Below, piece by piece: positions 1 to 7,430 of a stretch of 36,096 nucleotides of DNA (within the stretch, counting starts at the first letter, position 1; each line of letters starts with the position of its first letter). Below the pieces are notes generated by a model, which did no database searches, was not told where the DNA came from, and worked only from the letters and a program-made list of their open reading frames with translations. The DNA is from Burkholderia sp. Ac-20379 (lineage in GTDB: Bacteria > Pseudomonadota > Gammaproteobacteria > Burkholderiales > Burkholderiaceae): contig NZ_JAAGPF010000041.1 in NCBI RefSeq assembly GCF_017104645.1, forward strand, positions 1 through 36,096, given 5' to 3'. The position numbers were made by a program, and so were the translations under genes.

Positions 1-16
1 CCCGCTCTTCCGATCT
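1..16. other. Residual Illumina sequencing adapter at contig end
   Basis: Bases 3-16 read CGCTCTTCCGATCT, which is exactly the 3' end of the standard Illumina adapter, sitting at the very first bases of the window. This is best explained as untrimmed adapter at the end of an assembled contig and not as genomic DNA. Real genome sequence probably begins near base 17, so residues read from bases 1-16 of the first coding region should be discarded. Confidence 0.9.
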
Positions 17-17
17 G

Positions 18-218
18 CACTACGCGCGGCGTCTGGCCGACGCCGGGATCGGCGGGATCGACGCGGCCGGCTGGCAGGCGGCGCTCGCCAACCGCGCCTG
101 GGCGCTCGATCCGGCCGACGCCGCGCTGCTCGACGAACAACAACGCGAGGCGGACCTGCTGGTGCGGCACGGCGAGCTGCCCGCGCCGCTCGACGTGCAC
201 GCCACGGCGCGCCCCTGA
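18..218 (+). CDS. C-terminal fragment of an ABC transporter substrate-binding protein (SsuA/NMT1-like), 5'-truncated
   Basis: About 66 residues are visible before a TGA at 216-218. The 5' part is lost at the contig end. The tail contains a stretch of the type QREADLLVRHGELP followed by LDV, which resembles the last helix and C-terminus of periplasmic sulfonate/taurine-binding proteins (SsuA family), where a helix carrying QQ..AD precedes an LP..(L/V)DV end. A role in organosulfur binding also fits the position 42 bp upstream of an SsuD-like monooxygenase on the same strand. Only the C-terminus is visible, so family assignment is tentative and substrate cannot be told. Codon usage (GC-rich third positions) matches the neighbours. 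Confidence 0.5.
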   Translation, partial: HYARRLADAGIGGIDAAGWQAALANRAWALDPADAALLDEQQREADLLVRHGELPAPLDVHATARP

Positions 219-260
219 ACGCCCGCCCGATTCCTTCGACTTCCCATTCAGAGCTTTCCC

Positions 261-1421
261 ATGACGACACCGATGAACGTGTTCTGGTACCTGACCGCGC
301 CCGACGGTCATGCACCGTGGACCCCCGAGGGCGCCCGCCCGATCAACTACCGCTACCTGCAGCAACTGGCGCGCGGCTATGACCACCTGGGCTTCACCGG
401 CGCGCTGTTCGCGACCGGCGCGCACGACGTGTGGGTGCTCGGCGGCTCGCTGCTGCCGCACACCGACGATCTCAACTTCCTGCTCGCGATCCACCCCGGC
501 CTGATTCAGCCGACGCTGCTGGCGAAGATGGCCGCGACGTTCCAGGAGTTCTCGAAGGGCCGGCTGCTGCTGAACATCGTGTCCGGCGACGCGAAGATGC
601 TCGGCGCGTACGGCATGAAGATCCCGCACGACGAGCGTTATCAGATGGCCGATGAGTATCTGACCATCTTCAAGCGCCTGTTCGCCGGCGAATCGGTCAC
701 GTACGAGGGCAAGTACTTCAGCGTGGAAGGCGCGAAGCTCGCCCTGCCGGCCGGCAAGACGATCTCGCTGCCGCCGCTCTGGTTCGGCGGCTCGTCGGAG
801 CCCGCCATCGAGGTGGCCGCCAAGCACGTGGACACCTATCTGTCCTGGGGCGAGACGCCCGACGAGATCGGCCGGCGCGTCGAGCAGGTCAACGCGCGCG
901 CCGCGCATTACGGCCGCACGCTGGGCCACGGCGTGCGGCTCTACGTGATCCTGCGCGACACCGACGAAGCGGCCTGGGCCGAAGCCGATCGCCTGCTCGG
1001 CCTGATGGACGACGACGCGATCGCCGCCAACCAGCGCTTCGTGGGCGGCAGCGATTCGGTCGGCCAGCGCCGCATGAGCGCGCTGCACGGCGGCAAGCGC
1101 CCGAAGCATGCGCGCGAGCTCGAAATCGCGCCGAACCTGTGGTCCGGGCTCGGCCTGGTGCGGCCGGGGCCCGGCACCGCGATCGTCGGGTCGCCCGAGA
1201 CGGTGATCCGCACGCTGAACGACTACGCGGCGCGCGGCATCGATACGTTCATCCTGTCCGGCATGCCGCTGCTCGAGGAATCCTACCGGTTCGCCGAACA
1301 GGTGCTGCCGCATCTGCCGGTGCGCCGCACGGCGCCGGTCGAGAAAACCTTCACGTGGTCGACGCTGTTCGACCGCGATCTGTCGGCGTTCTCGCCGGCC
1401 ACCGGCGCGGCCAAGGAGTAA
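261..1421 (+). CDS. SsuD-like FMNH2-dependent monooxygenase (alkanesulfonate monooxygenase family, LLM class)
   Basis: 386 aa, close to the usual SsuD length (about 381). From memory of E. coli SsuD it aligns end to end: N-terminal NVFWYL, GGSS at about 176-179, YLSWGE at 193-198, DSVGQ.RM at 265-272, NLWSG.GLVR at 292-301, and LLEESYR near 337-343. Family enzymes use FMNH2 from a partner reductase to cleave sulfonates to aldehyde and sulfite in the cytoplasm. Arg226, the later Arg of GLVR and the Tyr of EESYR are kept. The segment that carries Cys54 in E. coli (TGRSCEDAW) is shortened here to TGAHDVW, and the position of His228 (RLH) is Tyr228 (RLY). It is therefore probably a paralogue with a different substrate. 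It ends 4 bp before the next gene; no ssuE-like reductase is adjacent. A flavin reductase-fold gene lies far off at 17769-18539. Confidence 0.85.
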   Translation: MTTPMNVFWYLTAPDGHAPWTPEGARPINYRYLQQLARGYDHLGFTGALFATGAHDVWVLGGSLLPHTDDLNFLLAIHPGLIQPTLLAKMAATFQEFSKGRLLLNIVSGDAKMLGAYGMKIPHDERYQMADEYLTIFKRLFAGESVTYEGKYFSVEGAKLALPAGKTISLPPLWFGGSSEPAIEVAAKHVDTYLSWGETPDEIGRRVEQVNARAAHYGRTLGHGVRLYVILRDTDEAAWAEADRLLGLMDDDAIAANQRFVGGSDSVGQRRMSALHGGKRPKHARELEIAPNLWSGLGLVRPGPGTAIVGSPETVIRTLNDYAARGIDTFILSGMPLLEESYRFAEQVLPHLPVRRTAPVEKTFTWSTLFDRDLSAFSPATGAAKE

Positions 1422-1425
1422 TGCG

Positions 1426-2433
1426 ATGACGACCACTTCCCCGAAATCGCGTGCGCGGTGCGCGCTGCTGGCCGCCACGGCCGCATTCGCGGCCACCGCG
1501 GGCGTGCTCGGTGCGGCGCTGGCCAGCCCTGCCGCGCTGGCCGCGGATCCCAACGGCGACACCACGCTGCGCATCGCCTATCTCAAGGGCACCTCGGACC
1601 TGACGCTGGCCAAGGCCAAGGGTTCGCTGGACGCCGCGCTGGCCGCGCAGCACGTCAAGGTGGTGTGGGCCGGGCCGTTCCCGGCCGCCGCGCCCGCGTT
1701 CGAGGCGCTGAACGCCGACGCCGTGGACTTGACGAGCGGCAGTTCCACCTCGTTCGTGACGGCGATCGCGGGCGGCGCACCGATGTCGATCTTCGGCTAT
1801 CAGCCGATGACGGCGCAGAACGAGGCGATCGTGGTGCCCGCCAAGTCGGGCATCCGCACGCTGGCCGACCTGGCCGGCAAGTCGGTGGCCGTCAACCGCG
1901 GCGGCACCGGCGAATACCTGCTGGTGCGCGCGCTGGTCAAGAACGGCATCGATCCGCGCAGCGTCAAGCGCAAATACCTGTCGCCGAGCGACACGGGCGG
2001 CGCGTTCGTGGGCGGCAGCGTCGAAGGCTGGGCCACCTGGGATCCGTTCCTGACGATCGCCGAATCGAACTACGACGCGCGCGTGCTGGCCGACGGCCAG
2101 GCCATCGGCTCCGACAACGCGGTCGGCTATTTCGTGCGCGACGATTACTGGAAGGCGCATCCGCAGGTGGTGCGCACCGTGCTGAAGGTGCTGCGCGACG
2201 AAAACGTCTGGACCGGCGCGCATCGCGACGAGGCCGGCCGGATCTGGGCCCGCGAACTGAGCCTGCCGCCCGCCCTCGCCCCGGCGCTCGGCGCGCACAA
2301 CGTCTCGCCGCTGCGCGCCGTGAGCGCCGACGATGCGGCCCGCATCGCGCGCGTGGCGGCCTGGTACGCGGAAAACGGCATCGTGCCGAAAGCGCCCGAC
2401 ATCCGCGCGCACGTGATCGACGCGAGCCACTAG
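1426..2433 (+). CDS. Aliphatic sulfonate-type ABC transporter substrate-binding protein (SsuA-like)
   Basis: 335 aa periplasmic binding protein. A long, Ala-rich signal peptide (about residues 1-40) has likely cleavage after ALA, before ADPNGD. The mature part shows the NMT1/SsuA type II binding fold: an RIAYLKG first strand, a GSSTSFVTAIAGG segment, the AIVVPAKSGIRTLADLAGK..AVNRGGTGEYLL core that contacts ligand, and WATWDPFL in the second lobe. It starts 4 bp after the monooxygenase stop, with AAGGAG at 1413-1418 as ribosome site, so the two are translated from one message. Pairing with an SsuD-like enzyme supports binding of a sulfonate or related organosulfur compound. No permease or ATPase gene follows; a strong hairpin and a porin come next, so the membrane components must lie upstream of the window edge or elsewhere. 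Confidence 0.85.
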   Translation: MTTTSPKSRARCALLAATAAFAATAGVLGAALASPAALAADPNGDTTLRIAYLKGTSDLTLAKAKGSLDAALAAQHVKVVWAGPFPAAAPAFEALNADAVDLTSGSSTSFVTAIAGGAPMSIFGYQPMTAQNEAIVVPAKSGIRTLADLAGKSVAVNRGGTGEYLLVRALVKNGIDPRSVKRKYLSPSDTGGAFVGGSVEGWATWDPFLTIAESNYDARVLADGQAIGSDNAVGYFVRDDYWKAHPQVVRTVLKVLRDENVWTGAHRDEAGRIWARELSLPPALAPALGAHNVSPLRAVSADDAARIARVAAWYAENGIVPKAPDIRAHVIDASH

Positions 2434-2439
2434 CCGTAC

Positions 2440-2482
2440 CCGCACCGCGGCGCGCCGCCCGGGCGGGCGCGCCGCGGTGCGG
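2440..2482 (+). terminator. 17-bp perfect GC hairpin after the SsuA-like gene
   Basis: The left arm CCGCACCGCGGCGCGCC (2440-2456) is fully complementary to the right arm (2466-2482), with a 9-base loop that is itself built on CCCGGG. It starts 6 bp after the stop codon. No T-run follows, so it may act as a factor-dependent terminator or as a 3' end stabiliser. Confidence 0.6.
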
Positions 2483-2561
2483 CTGTGTCGTGCCGGCCGA
2501 TCCCGGCCGGCAGCAGGACCGGAGATCTTCACCCATCACAACAATCAGTACATCCAAATAA

Positions 2562-3620
2562 ATGATGAACCACACACGTCAACCGTTGCACCGGCCGCTG
2601 CGCCGTGTCGTCCCCGCCCTGCTGGCCTGCGCGGCCGTCGCGCCGGCCGCCCATGCGCAATCGAGCGTCACGATCTACGGCTTGCTCGACATGTCGATCG
2701 ACTGGTCGCATTCGGGCAACCGCAACACCGTGCGCGAACTGTCCGGTGCGCAGACGGGCTCGCGCTTCGGCATCCGCGGCTCGGAGGAGATCGGCGGCGG
2801 CAACCGCGTCAACTTCGTGCTGGAAAACGGCTTCTCGCTGAACAACGGCGCGCTGATCGATTCGACCGCGCTGTTCAACCGGCAGGCCTGGGTCGGCCTG
2901 TCGGGCCGCTGGGGCGAGGTGCGCGTCGGCCGGCAGAACTCGCCGCTCTATGTGCCGCTCGAAGGCAAGTTCGACGCCACCGGCGCGTCCACCATCGCCT
3001 CGGGATTGAACAGCTTCGCCACGCTGTCCGTGCGCGCCAGCAACGCGATCTACTACGGCACGCCCGACCTGTACGGCTTTTCGGCGGTGGCGATGCTCGG
3101 CCTGCGCGACAGCTCGACCCATCCGAGCAGCGGCATCAACAACTATCACCTGACCGCGACCTACGCGCGCGGGCCGGTCGATCTCGACGTGGGTTTCCAG
3201 TCGGTCGACAACGCCGCGAATTCGAGCACGCTGAAGGACTTTTTCGGCGGCGGTTCGTACGACTTCGGCAAACTGCGCCTGTATGCGGGCTTCCACCACG
3301 CGCAGCAAAGCGATCGTTCGGTCGACAAGAACGTCTACACAGTGTCGGGCGGCTATCGCGTCACGCAGGCGGGCACGCTCGCGCTGGTCTACACGCACTT
3401 GCAGGACCGCACGGGCGGCGGGTTGAACGCCGACCACGTGGGCGCGATGGGGTCGTACTGGTTGTCGAAACGAACCTGGGTGTATGCGAGCGGCGCGGTG
3501 CTCGTCAACAAGGGGCGCTCGGCCTACGCGCTGACGGCCTCGACGACGCCGGGCGTGGCCGTGGCCTACCCGGGCGCCGACGCGCAGGGCGTGGAGATCG
3601 GCATCCAGCATCGGTTTTGA
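2562..3620 (+). CDS. Gram-negative porin (Porin_4 / OmpC-like trimeric porin)
   Basis: 352 aa. The signal peptide is basic then hydrophobic and ends PAAHA before QSSVTIYG, the conserved first beta strand of betaproteobacterial 16-stranded porins. Further hallmarks are GSRFGIRGSEEIGGG (about 67-81), RQAWVGLSGRWGEVRVGRQ (about 108-126) and the terminal aromatic GIQHRF, where the last Phe is the usual outer-membrane assembly signal. It should sit in the outer membrane and pass small hydrophilic solutes. Two ATG codons stand in tandem (2562 and 2565) and no clear Shine-Dalgarno precedes them, so either may be used. It follows the sulfonate genes but is separated from them by the hairpin at 2440-2482, so co-transcription is uncertain. 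It converges with the next gene. Confidence 0.93.
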   Translation: MMNHTRQPLHRPLRRVVPALLACAAVAPAAHAQSSVTIYGLLDMSIDWSHSGNRNTVRELSGAQTGSRFGIRGSEEIGGGNRVNFVLENGFSLNNGALIDSTALFNRQAWVGLSGRWGEVRVGRQNSPLYVPLEGKFDATGASTIASGLNSFATLSVRASNAIYYGTPDLYGFSAVAMLGLRDSSTHPSSGINNYHLTATYARGPVDLDVGFQSVDNAANSSTLKDFFGGGSYDFGKLRLYAGFHHAQQSDRSVDKNVYTVSGGYRVTQAGTLALVYTHLQDRTGGGLNADHVGAMGSYWLSKRTWVYASGAVLVNKGRSAYALTASTTPGVAVAYPGADAQGVEIGIQHRF

Positions 3621-3732
3621 GGGGGGCAGGAGGCCGCGCTGGTTCGCGCGGGCCGTGCCACCGGTCGGCCTGCCACCGGATCGGCGCATGCCAATCCGGC
3701 GGCGGCGTTGTTGGCTCCCGCCAATGCCCCGA

Positions 3733-5808
3733 TCAATCCGCCTGGCGTTTCAATACCGAATACAGGCTGCTGTAATCGTCCGTCCACGGTTTCAGCCGAT
3801 CCGGCAACGCGATGGGTTTCGCACTCCCTTGGAGCGGCTCGCGCATGAAGTCGTCCGGCCGGCCGGACACGAGCACCCAGGTCGAGCGAAACTCGCCCTT
3901 CCCGCCTCCCGCACCGTGGAGATCGGCGTTCACGATCCTCGCCTCCCGCCCGTATAGCGCGGCATCGAGCGCGACGATCGGCGCGAGATCGAGATAATGA
4001 TTCGTGACGTGCACGGCCAGCATGCCGCCGGGCTTGAGGTTGCGGAAATAAATCGCGAATGCTTCCCGGGTCAGCAAGTGAACCGGAATTGCATCGCCCG
4101 AAAAGGCGTCGACCACCAGCACGTCGAACCGTTGAGGCGCTTCTTGCGTCAACGTCCGCCGTGCGTCGCCCGATGCGACGGAAACCTGCGCCGGAGAGTC
4201 CGACAGAAAACTGAACTCGGAACGCGCGATGCGGATGACGAGCGGATTGATCTCGTAGAAGCGGTAGTCGTCGCCCGGGCGGCCATACGCCGCAAGCGTG
4301 CCGGCGCCCAGCCCGATCACGCCCACCCGTTGCGGTTGCGTCGTCCGGTTGGCGAGGATCGCCATGCCGACGCCGGAATGCGCGCCGTAATAGGTGGTCG
4401 GCCAGGCGCGGCGGTCGGCGGCCAGATACTGCTCGCCATGCGCGATCAAACCGTTCGACAGCCCGCGTTTGGCCTGCTCCCCGGCGCCGCGATCGCTGAC
4501 CGCCAGCGTGCCATAGAAATTCCTGACGGAAAGCCGCGTGCTCGAGAGCCGCAAGAACGAGCCGTAGCACAGGCACGCAATCAGGGCTCCGGCCACCGTT
4601 GTGGTCGCCGTCAGCCCCAGCCATGCCGCCGCGCCGGCCGGCTTGCCCGCCGCGACCGGCAGGCTTCGATACACGACGAGCAGCGCAAGGATGGCCATCG
4701 CGGCCATCCCTATCGGCAGTTCGTGGTCGCCATTGAAGCAACTCGGCGCGACGAATACCGCGAACACGCCGCCGATCGCGCCGCCGACCGACAGCGCAAG
4801 ATAGAACGACGTCAGATGGCGGGGGTGCGGCTTGCGCCTGGCGAGCTCGCCATGCGCGACCATGCAAGCGAAGAACAGCCCCGCGCTGAACACGGCGATC
4901 GGCAGCGCCAGCGAGTCTTGCGGCAACAGCCCGAGGAACCCGGCCGTCATGCCGGCCAGCGAGAGCAGCAGCAGCGGGATGCACAGGCGCCGCCGGTATC
5001 CCATCCGCCCTTCGAAACACACGATGAAACTGAGCAGATACAGCCCGAGCGGCAACACCCACAACAGCGGGATGGGCGCGACGTTGCGCGTGAGATAACC
5101 GGTGACCGCCATCAGCAGCACGGAAGGACAGGCGGCCAGCGCGGCCCAGGCCGCCAACGTTCGGGCGCGCGGCCGCTCGACGGCCACGTCCGCGGGCGAC
5201 GGCGCGGCCGATTGCACCGATTCCGCCGTGCGCGACGCTCGGCATGCCAGCGTTCCGCAAACCAGCGCGAAGACGGCGTAGAACGCCGACCATCCGATCG
5301 TTTGGAGATGCAGCGGCAGCCACGGCTCGAAGACGACCGGATAGCTGAGCAACCCCAGCATCGATCCGACGTTCGACAGCGCAAACAGGCGGTACGGCAC
5401 CGCGCCGGCCTTTTCTCGGCCGAACCATGCCTGCACCAGCGGCCCCGTTGCCGAGAGCATGAAATACGGCAGGCCGATGTTCGCGGCCAACAGGACGACG
5501 ATGGTCACGGCCGGGTCGCCGTGTTCCGCCGCGCTCCCCTGAATGACAGGCTGGATCGGCAGCAGCGCCAGGCTTGCGAGCAGCAGCAGGACGTGCACGT
5601 ACGCTTGACGCCTGGCGCTCAGGAAGCGGGTTGTCAGATGCGCATAGAGATAACCGCAAACCAGCAGCACCTGAAAAAACAGCAGGCAGGCGCTCCATAC
5701 CGCGGCCGATCCGCCGAACGCCGGAAGCACGATTTTGCCGATCAACGGTTCGACTTGAAACAGCAGAAACGCACTCAATGCGATGGTGCAGGCATACAGG
5801 AACGTCAT
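3733..5808 (-). CDS. Fused membrane/spermidine-synthase-like protein (MFS-type N-terminus plus SAM-dependent transferase domain)
   Basis: 691 aa. The first ~430 residues are strongly hydrophobic with about ten membrane segments and begin with the family-typical FQVEPLIGKIVLPAFGG. The last ~220 residues are a spermidine-synthase-like Rossmann domain: VIGLGAGTLAAYG with the GxGxG loop at 499-503, an acidic FYEINP strand end, and VVDAFSGDAIP with Asp567 and Asp571, where aminopropyltransferases hold their substrate. Proteins with this architecture are annotated as fused MFS/spermidine synthase; their true substrate is generally not established, so polyamine synthesis should not be assumed. No speD or other polyamine gene is adjacent. 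It is convergent with the porin and preceded by a 391-bp non-coding stretch. A longer reading frame on this strand in another frame (3566-5893) is a GC-rich shadow. Confidence 0.88.
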   Translation of the reverse strand: MTFLYACTIALSAFLLFQVEPLIGKIVLPAFGGSAAVWSACLLFFQVLLVCGYLYAHLTTRFLSARRQAYVHVLLLLASLALLPIQPVIQGSAAEHGDPAVTIVVLLAANIGLPYFMLSATGPLVQAWFGREKAGAVPYRLFALSNVGSMLGLLSYPVVFEPWLPLHLQTIGWSAFYAVFALVCGTLACRASRTAESVQSAAPSPADVAVERPRARTLAAWAALAACPSVLLMAVTGYLTRNVAPIPLLWVLPLGLYLLSFIVCFEGRMGYRRRLCIPLLLLSLAGMTAGFLGLLPQDSLALPIAVFSAGLFFACMVAHGELARRKPHPRHLTSFYLALSVGGAIGGVFAVFVAPSCFNGDHELPIGMAAMAILALLVVYRSLPVAAGKPAGAAAWLGLTATTTVAGALIACLCYGSFLRLSSTRLSVRNFYGTLAVSDRGAGEQAKRGLSNGLIAHGEQYLAADRRAWPTTYYGAHSGVGMAILANRTTQPQRVGVIGLGAGTLAAYGRPGDDYRFYEINPLVIRIARSEFSFLSDSPAQVSVASGDARRTLTQEAPQRFDVLVVDAFSGDAIPVHLLTREAFAIYFRNLKPGGMLAVHVTNHYLDLAPIVALDAALYGREARIVNADLHGAGGGKGEFRSTWVLVSGRPDDFMREPLQGSAKPIALPDRLKPWTDDYSSLYSVLKRQAD

Positions 5809-6199
5809 CGTCTTCTATGTCGCCGGATCGGGAGCGTTGCAACGGCGCGATGCATCGGCGACGGGCAAAACCGTCAACGCATCGACAAGGCACAACGGGA
5901 ATGGACGGAGGGAATTACCGGGCGGGGTATCGGGCTTGCAGGAACAGCCGGACCGTGGCGGATCGTGAAGGCATGGGCGAACCTCGTTTTACGACTGTCA
6001 ACCCGAATTTTTTCCTTGCGAAAAAATCGGATTCCCCGAATTGGCATGTTGTGTTTTGCGTAGATGAACGGCACTGCGCCGGCGAATTAGAGCAGCATGC
6101 GCCGGGGTTGGCAAGAATTTGTAATGATCCGCGCCGGGGCGGATCGCGCCGGCGGTTGCGCCGGTGGCGGGCCGGCAAGCCGCGCCGCCGGCGCGCTCG
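5809..6199. other. Intergenic stretch, no gene supported
   Basis: 391 bp between the start of the minus-strand spermidine-synthase-like gene and the end of the minus-strand His-rich gene. The segment about 5985-6065 is clearly more AT-rich than its surroundings and is the likely promoter zone of the 3733-5808 gene. It carries the dyad listed at 6003-6030. The open frames crossing it give Arg-rich, family-less peptides and are taken as noise. Confidence 0.6.
6003..6030. promoter_or_regulatory. AT-rich dyad upstream of the spermidine-synthase-like gene
   Basis: CCGAATTTTTTC (6003-6014) faces GAAAAAATCGG (6020-6030) across a 5-base loop, with eight perfect pairs around the loop and a one-base bulge outside. 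The T-run is inside the arm and not after it on either strand, so it does not look like a normal intrinsic terminator. An operator or promoter element for the minus-strand gene starting at 5808 is as likely. Confidence 0.35.
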
Positions 6200-6553
6200 T
6201 CACGCCAGTTCCACCGGGCCGTGATCGTCACAATGGTCGCCGTGCGGATGATGCAGATGGCCATCGACCAGATAATCGACGTGATCGCCGTGCGGTACCG
6301 CTTCATGGCCGCAGCCGGGGCCGTGGACATGCCCCGGTTCATGACCCGCGCACTGGTGGTTCGGCGTGCATTGATCGGGGTTGCGGCTGCTCACCTCGAT
6401 GACGTGCTCGTCGACATGATCGCCGTGCGGATGATGCAGGTGGCCGTCGTGGAGGTAATCCACGTGGTCGCCGTGCTGGATCGCGGTGTGGCCGCAATTC
6501 GGGCCGTGCGCGTGCGGATGGGCGCCGGCGTGTTGGTGATTGCATGAGGTCAT
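6200..6553 (-). CDS. His-rich, internally duplicated probable metal-binding protein
   Basis: 117 aa with 28 histidines (24%) and six cysteines. There is no signal peptide or membrane segment, so it is probably cytoplasmic. Two copies of a ~37-residue module make up most of it: each runs H.HGP.CGH.A, then HGDHVDYL, then DGHLHHPHGDH, ending D.H. The copies occupy about residues 14-50 and 73-110, joined by a linker carrying its own CTPNHQC pair. Density and spacing of His/Cys suggest binding of several Zn, Ni, Co or Cu ions, for storage, buffering or delivery; this is inference, since I recognise the repeat as a recurrent bacterial pattern but know no assigned function. The start is well supported: AGGAGGA (antisense of 6558-6563) lies five bases before ATG. 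The next gene on this strand, the GntR regulator, ends 121 bp upstream, so it may have its own promoter. Confidence 0.8.
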   Translation of the reverse strand: MTSCNHQHAGAHPHAHGPNCGHTAIQHGDHVDYLHDGHLHHPHGDHVDEHVIEVSSRNPDQCTPNHQCAGHEPGHVHGPGCGHEAVPHGDHVDYLVDGHLHHPHGDHCDDHGPVELA

Positions 6554-6674
6554 GGGTCCTCCTGATGGGAAGCGCGACGATGCGCACCCGCCATTTCAAA
6601 CCCTGAAGCCGCTAGAGAGTCAATCGGTTTAATCGCGAAGCCGTCACGCCGTGCGCCTTGCCGCCCTGGTCACG

Positions 6675-7430
6675 CTAGCCGCGATCCCGGCCCAGCACGG
6701 GGTCTTCCAGATTCACCGACACGGCCATGCCCTGCGGCGCGGCGTATTCGGTCATCCGGCGGCGCGACAGCTCGAAATGCTCGCGCACCAGCAGCCCGGC
6801 CTTGTCGGCGTCGTGCTGTTCGATCGCCTCGATGATCTGGTCGTGCTGCACCACGGCGGTTTCGAGCGTCTGCTGCATCGTGGAGGTGGTCGGGTAGCGG
6901 TAGAACATCTTGCCGAGCCGCGCGTGATCGATCAGCAGGCGGCGCAGGCTCGGCATCAGGTAGTCGTTCTGCGCGATCCGGCCGATCTCCAGATGGAACG
7001 CATCGTTGTAGATGACCCGGCTGGCCACGTCGTTGTTCTCGATGGCGGTGCGGAAATGCGTCTGGATGGCGTGCAGGCGCGCGATGTCGTCGGGCGTGGC
7101 ATTGACCGCCGCGAGCTGCGTGGTGGCGACGTAGATCACGGGTGCGGCCAGGAAAAAGCTGCGCAGCGACTGGAAATTCATCGACGACACGCGCGGCGCG
7201 CGATTCGTCTCCAGTTCGATGTAGCCCTCGGCCGCCATCTGCCGGATCAACTCGCGGATCGGCGGGCGCGACATGCCGAATTCCTCGGCCAGCCCGGCCT
7301 CGTCGATCAGCGCGCCGGGCGCCAGCTCCATGTTCACGATCCGCCGCCGCAACGCCTCGCTCAGCGCGGTCTTGCGATCGCCGCCCTGTGCCGGATCCAC
7401 CGTTGCCGCGTTTTCGCCTGCTCCTTTCAT
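6675..7430 (-). CDS. GntR-family transcriptional regulator, FadR/FCD subfamily
   Basis: 251 aa. A winged helix-turn-helix covers about residues 20-85 (ALSEALRRRIVNMEL, then GLAEEFGMSRPPIRELIRQM, then GYIEL). An all-helical FCD effector domain covers about 95-230 and keeps the usual metal/ligand His positions (NDAFHLEIG, QHDQIIEAI, REHFELS). FCD regulators usually repress a divergent or adjacent catabolic operon and are released by a carboxylate or amine-derived ligand. The gene points away from the oxidoreductase operon beginning at 7857 and shares with it a 426-bp control region containing two identical palindromes. It is therefore the best candidate regulator of that operon. GAGGG sits just before the ATG. 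Confidence 0.9.
   Translation of the reverse strand: MKGAGENAATVDPAQGGDRKTALSEALRRRIVNMELAPGALIDEAGLAEEFGMSRPPIRELIRQMAAEGYIELETNRAPRVSSMNFQSLRSFFLAAPVIYVATTQLAAVNATPDDIARLHAIQTHFRTAIENNDVASRVIYNDAFHLEIGRIAQNDYLMPSLRRLLIDHARLGKMFYRYPTTSTMQQTLETAVVQHDQIIEAIEQHDADKAGLLVREHFELSRRRMTEYAAPQGMAVSVNLEDPVLGRDRG

Noticed and set aside
2440-2482. Transposon or integration end
   Set aside because: A single 17-bp stem with a short loop, located immediately after a stop codon, fits a transcript 3' end; no transposase or target duplication is nearby.
1351-2532. 393-residue open frame antisense to the SsuA-like gene
   Set aside because: Arg/Gly/His-rich shadow produced by high GC third positions; no domain, no ribosome site, and the opposite strand codes for a clear family protein.
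3566-5893. 775-residue minus-strand frame overlapping the spermidine-synthase-like gene
   Set aside because: It is a different frame on the same strand with Arg-rich nonsense composition; the 691-aa frame carries the membrane segments and the GxGxG motif.
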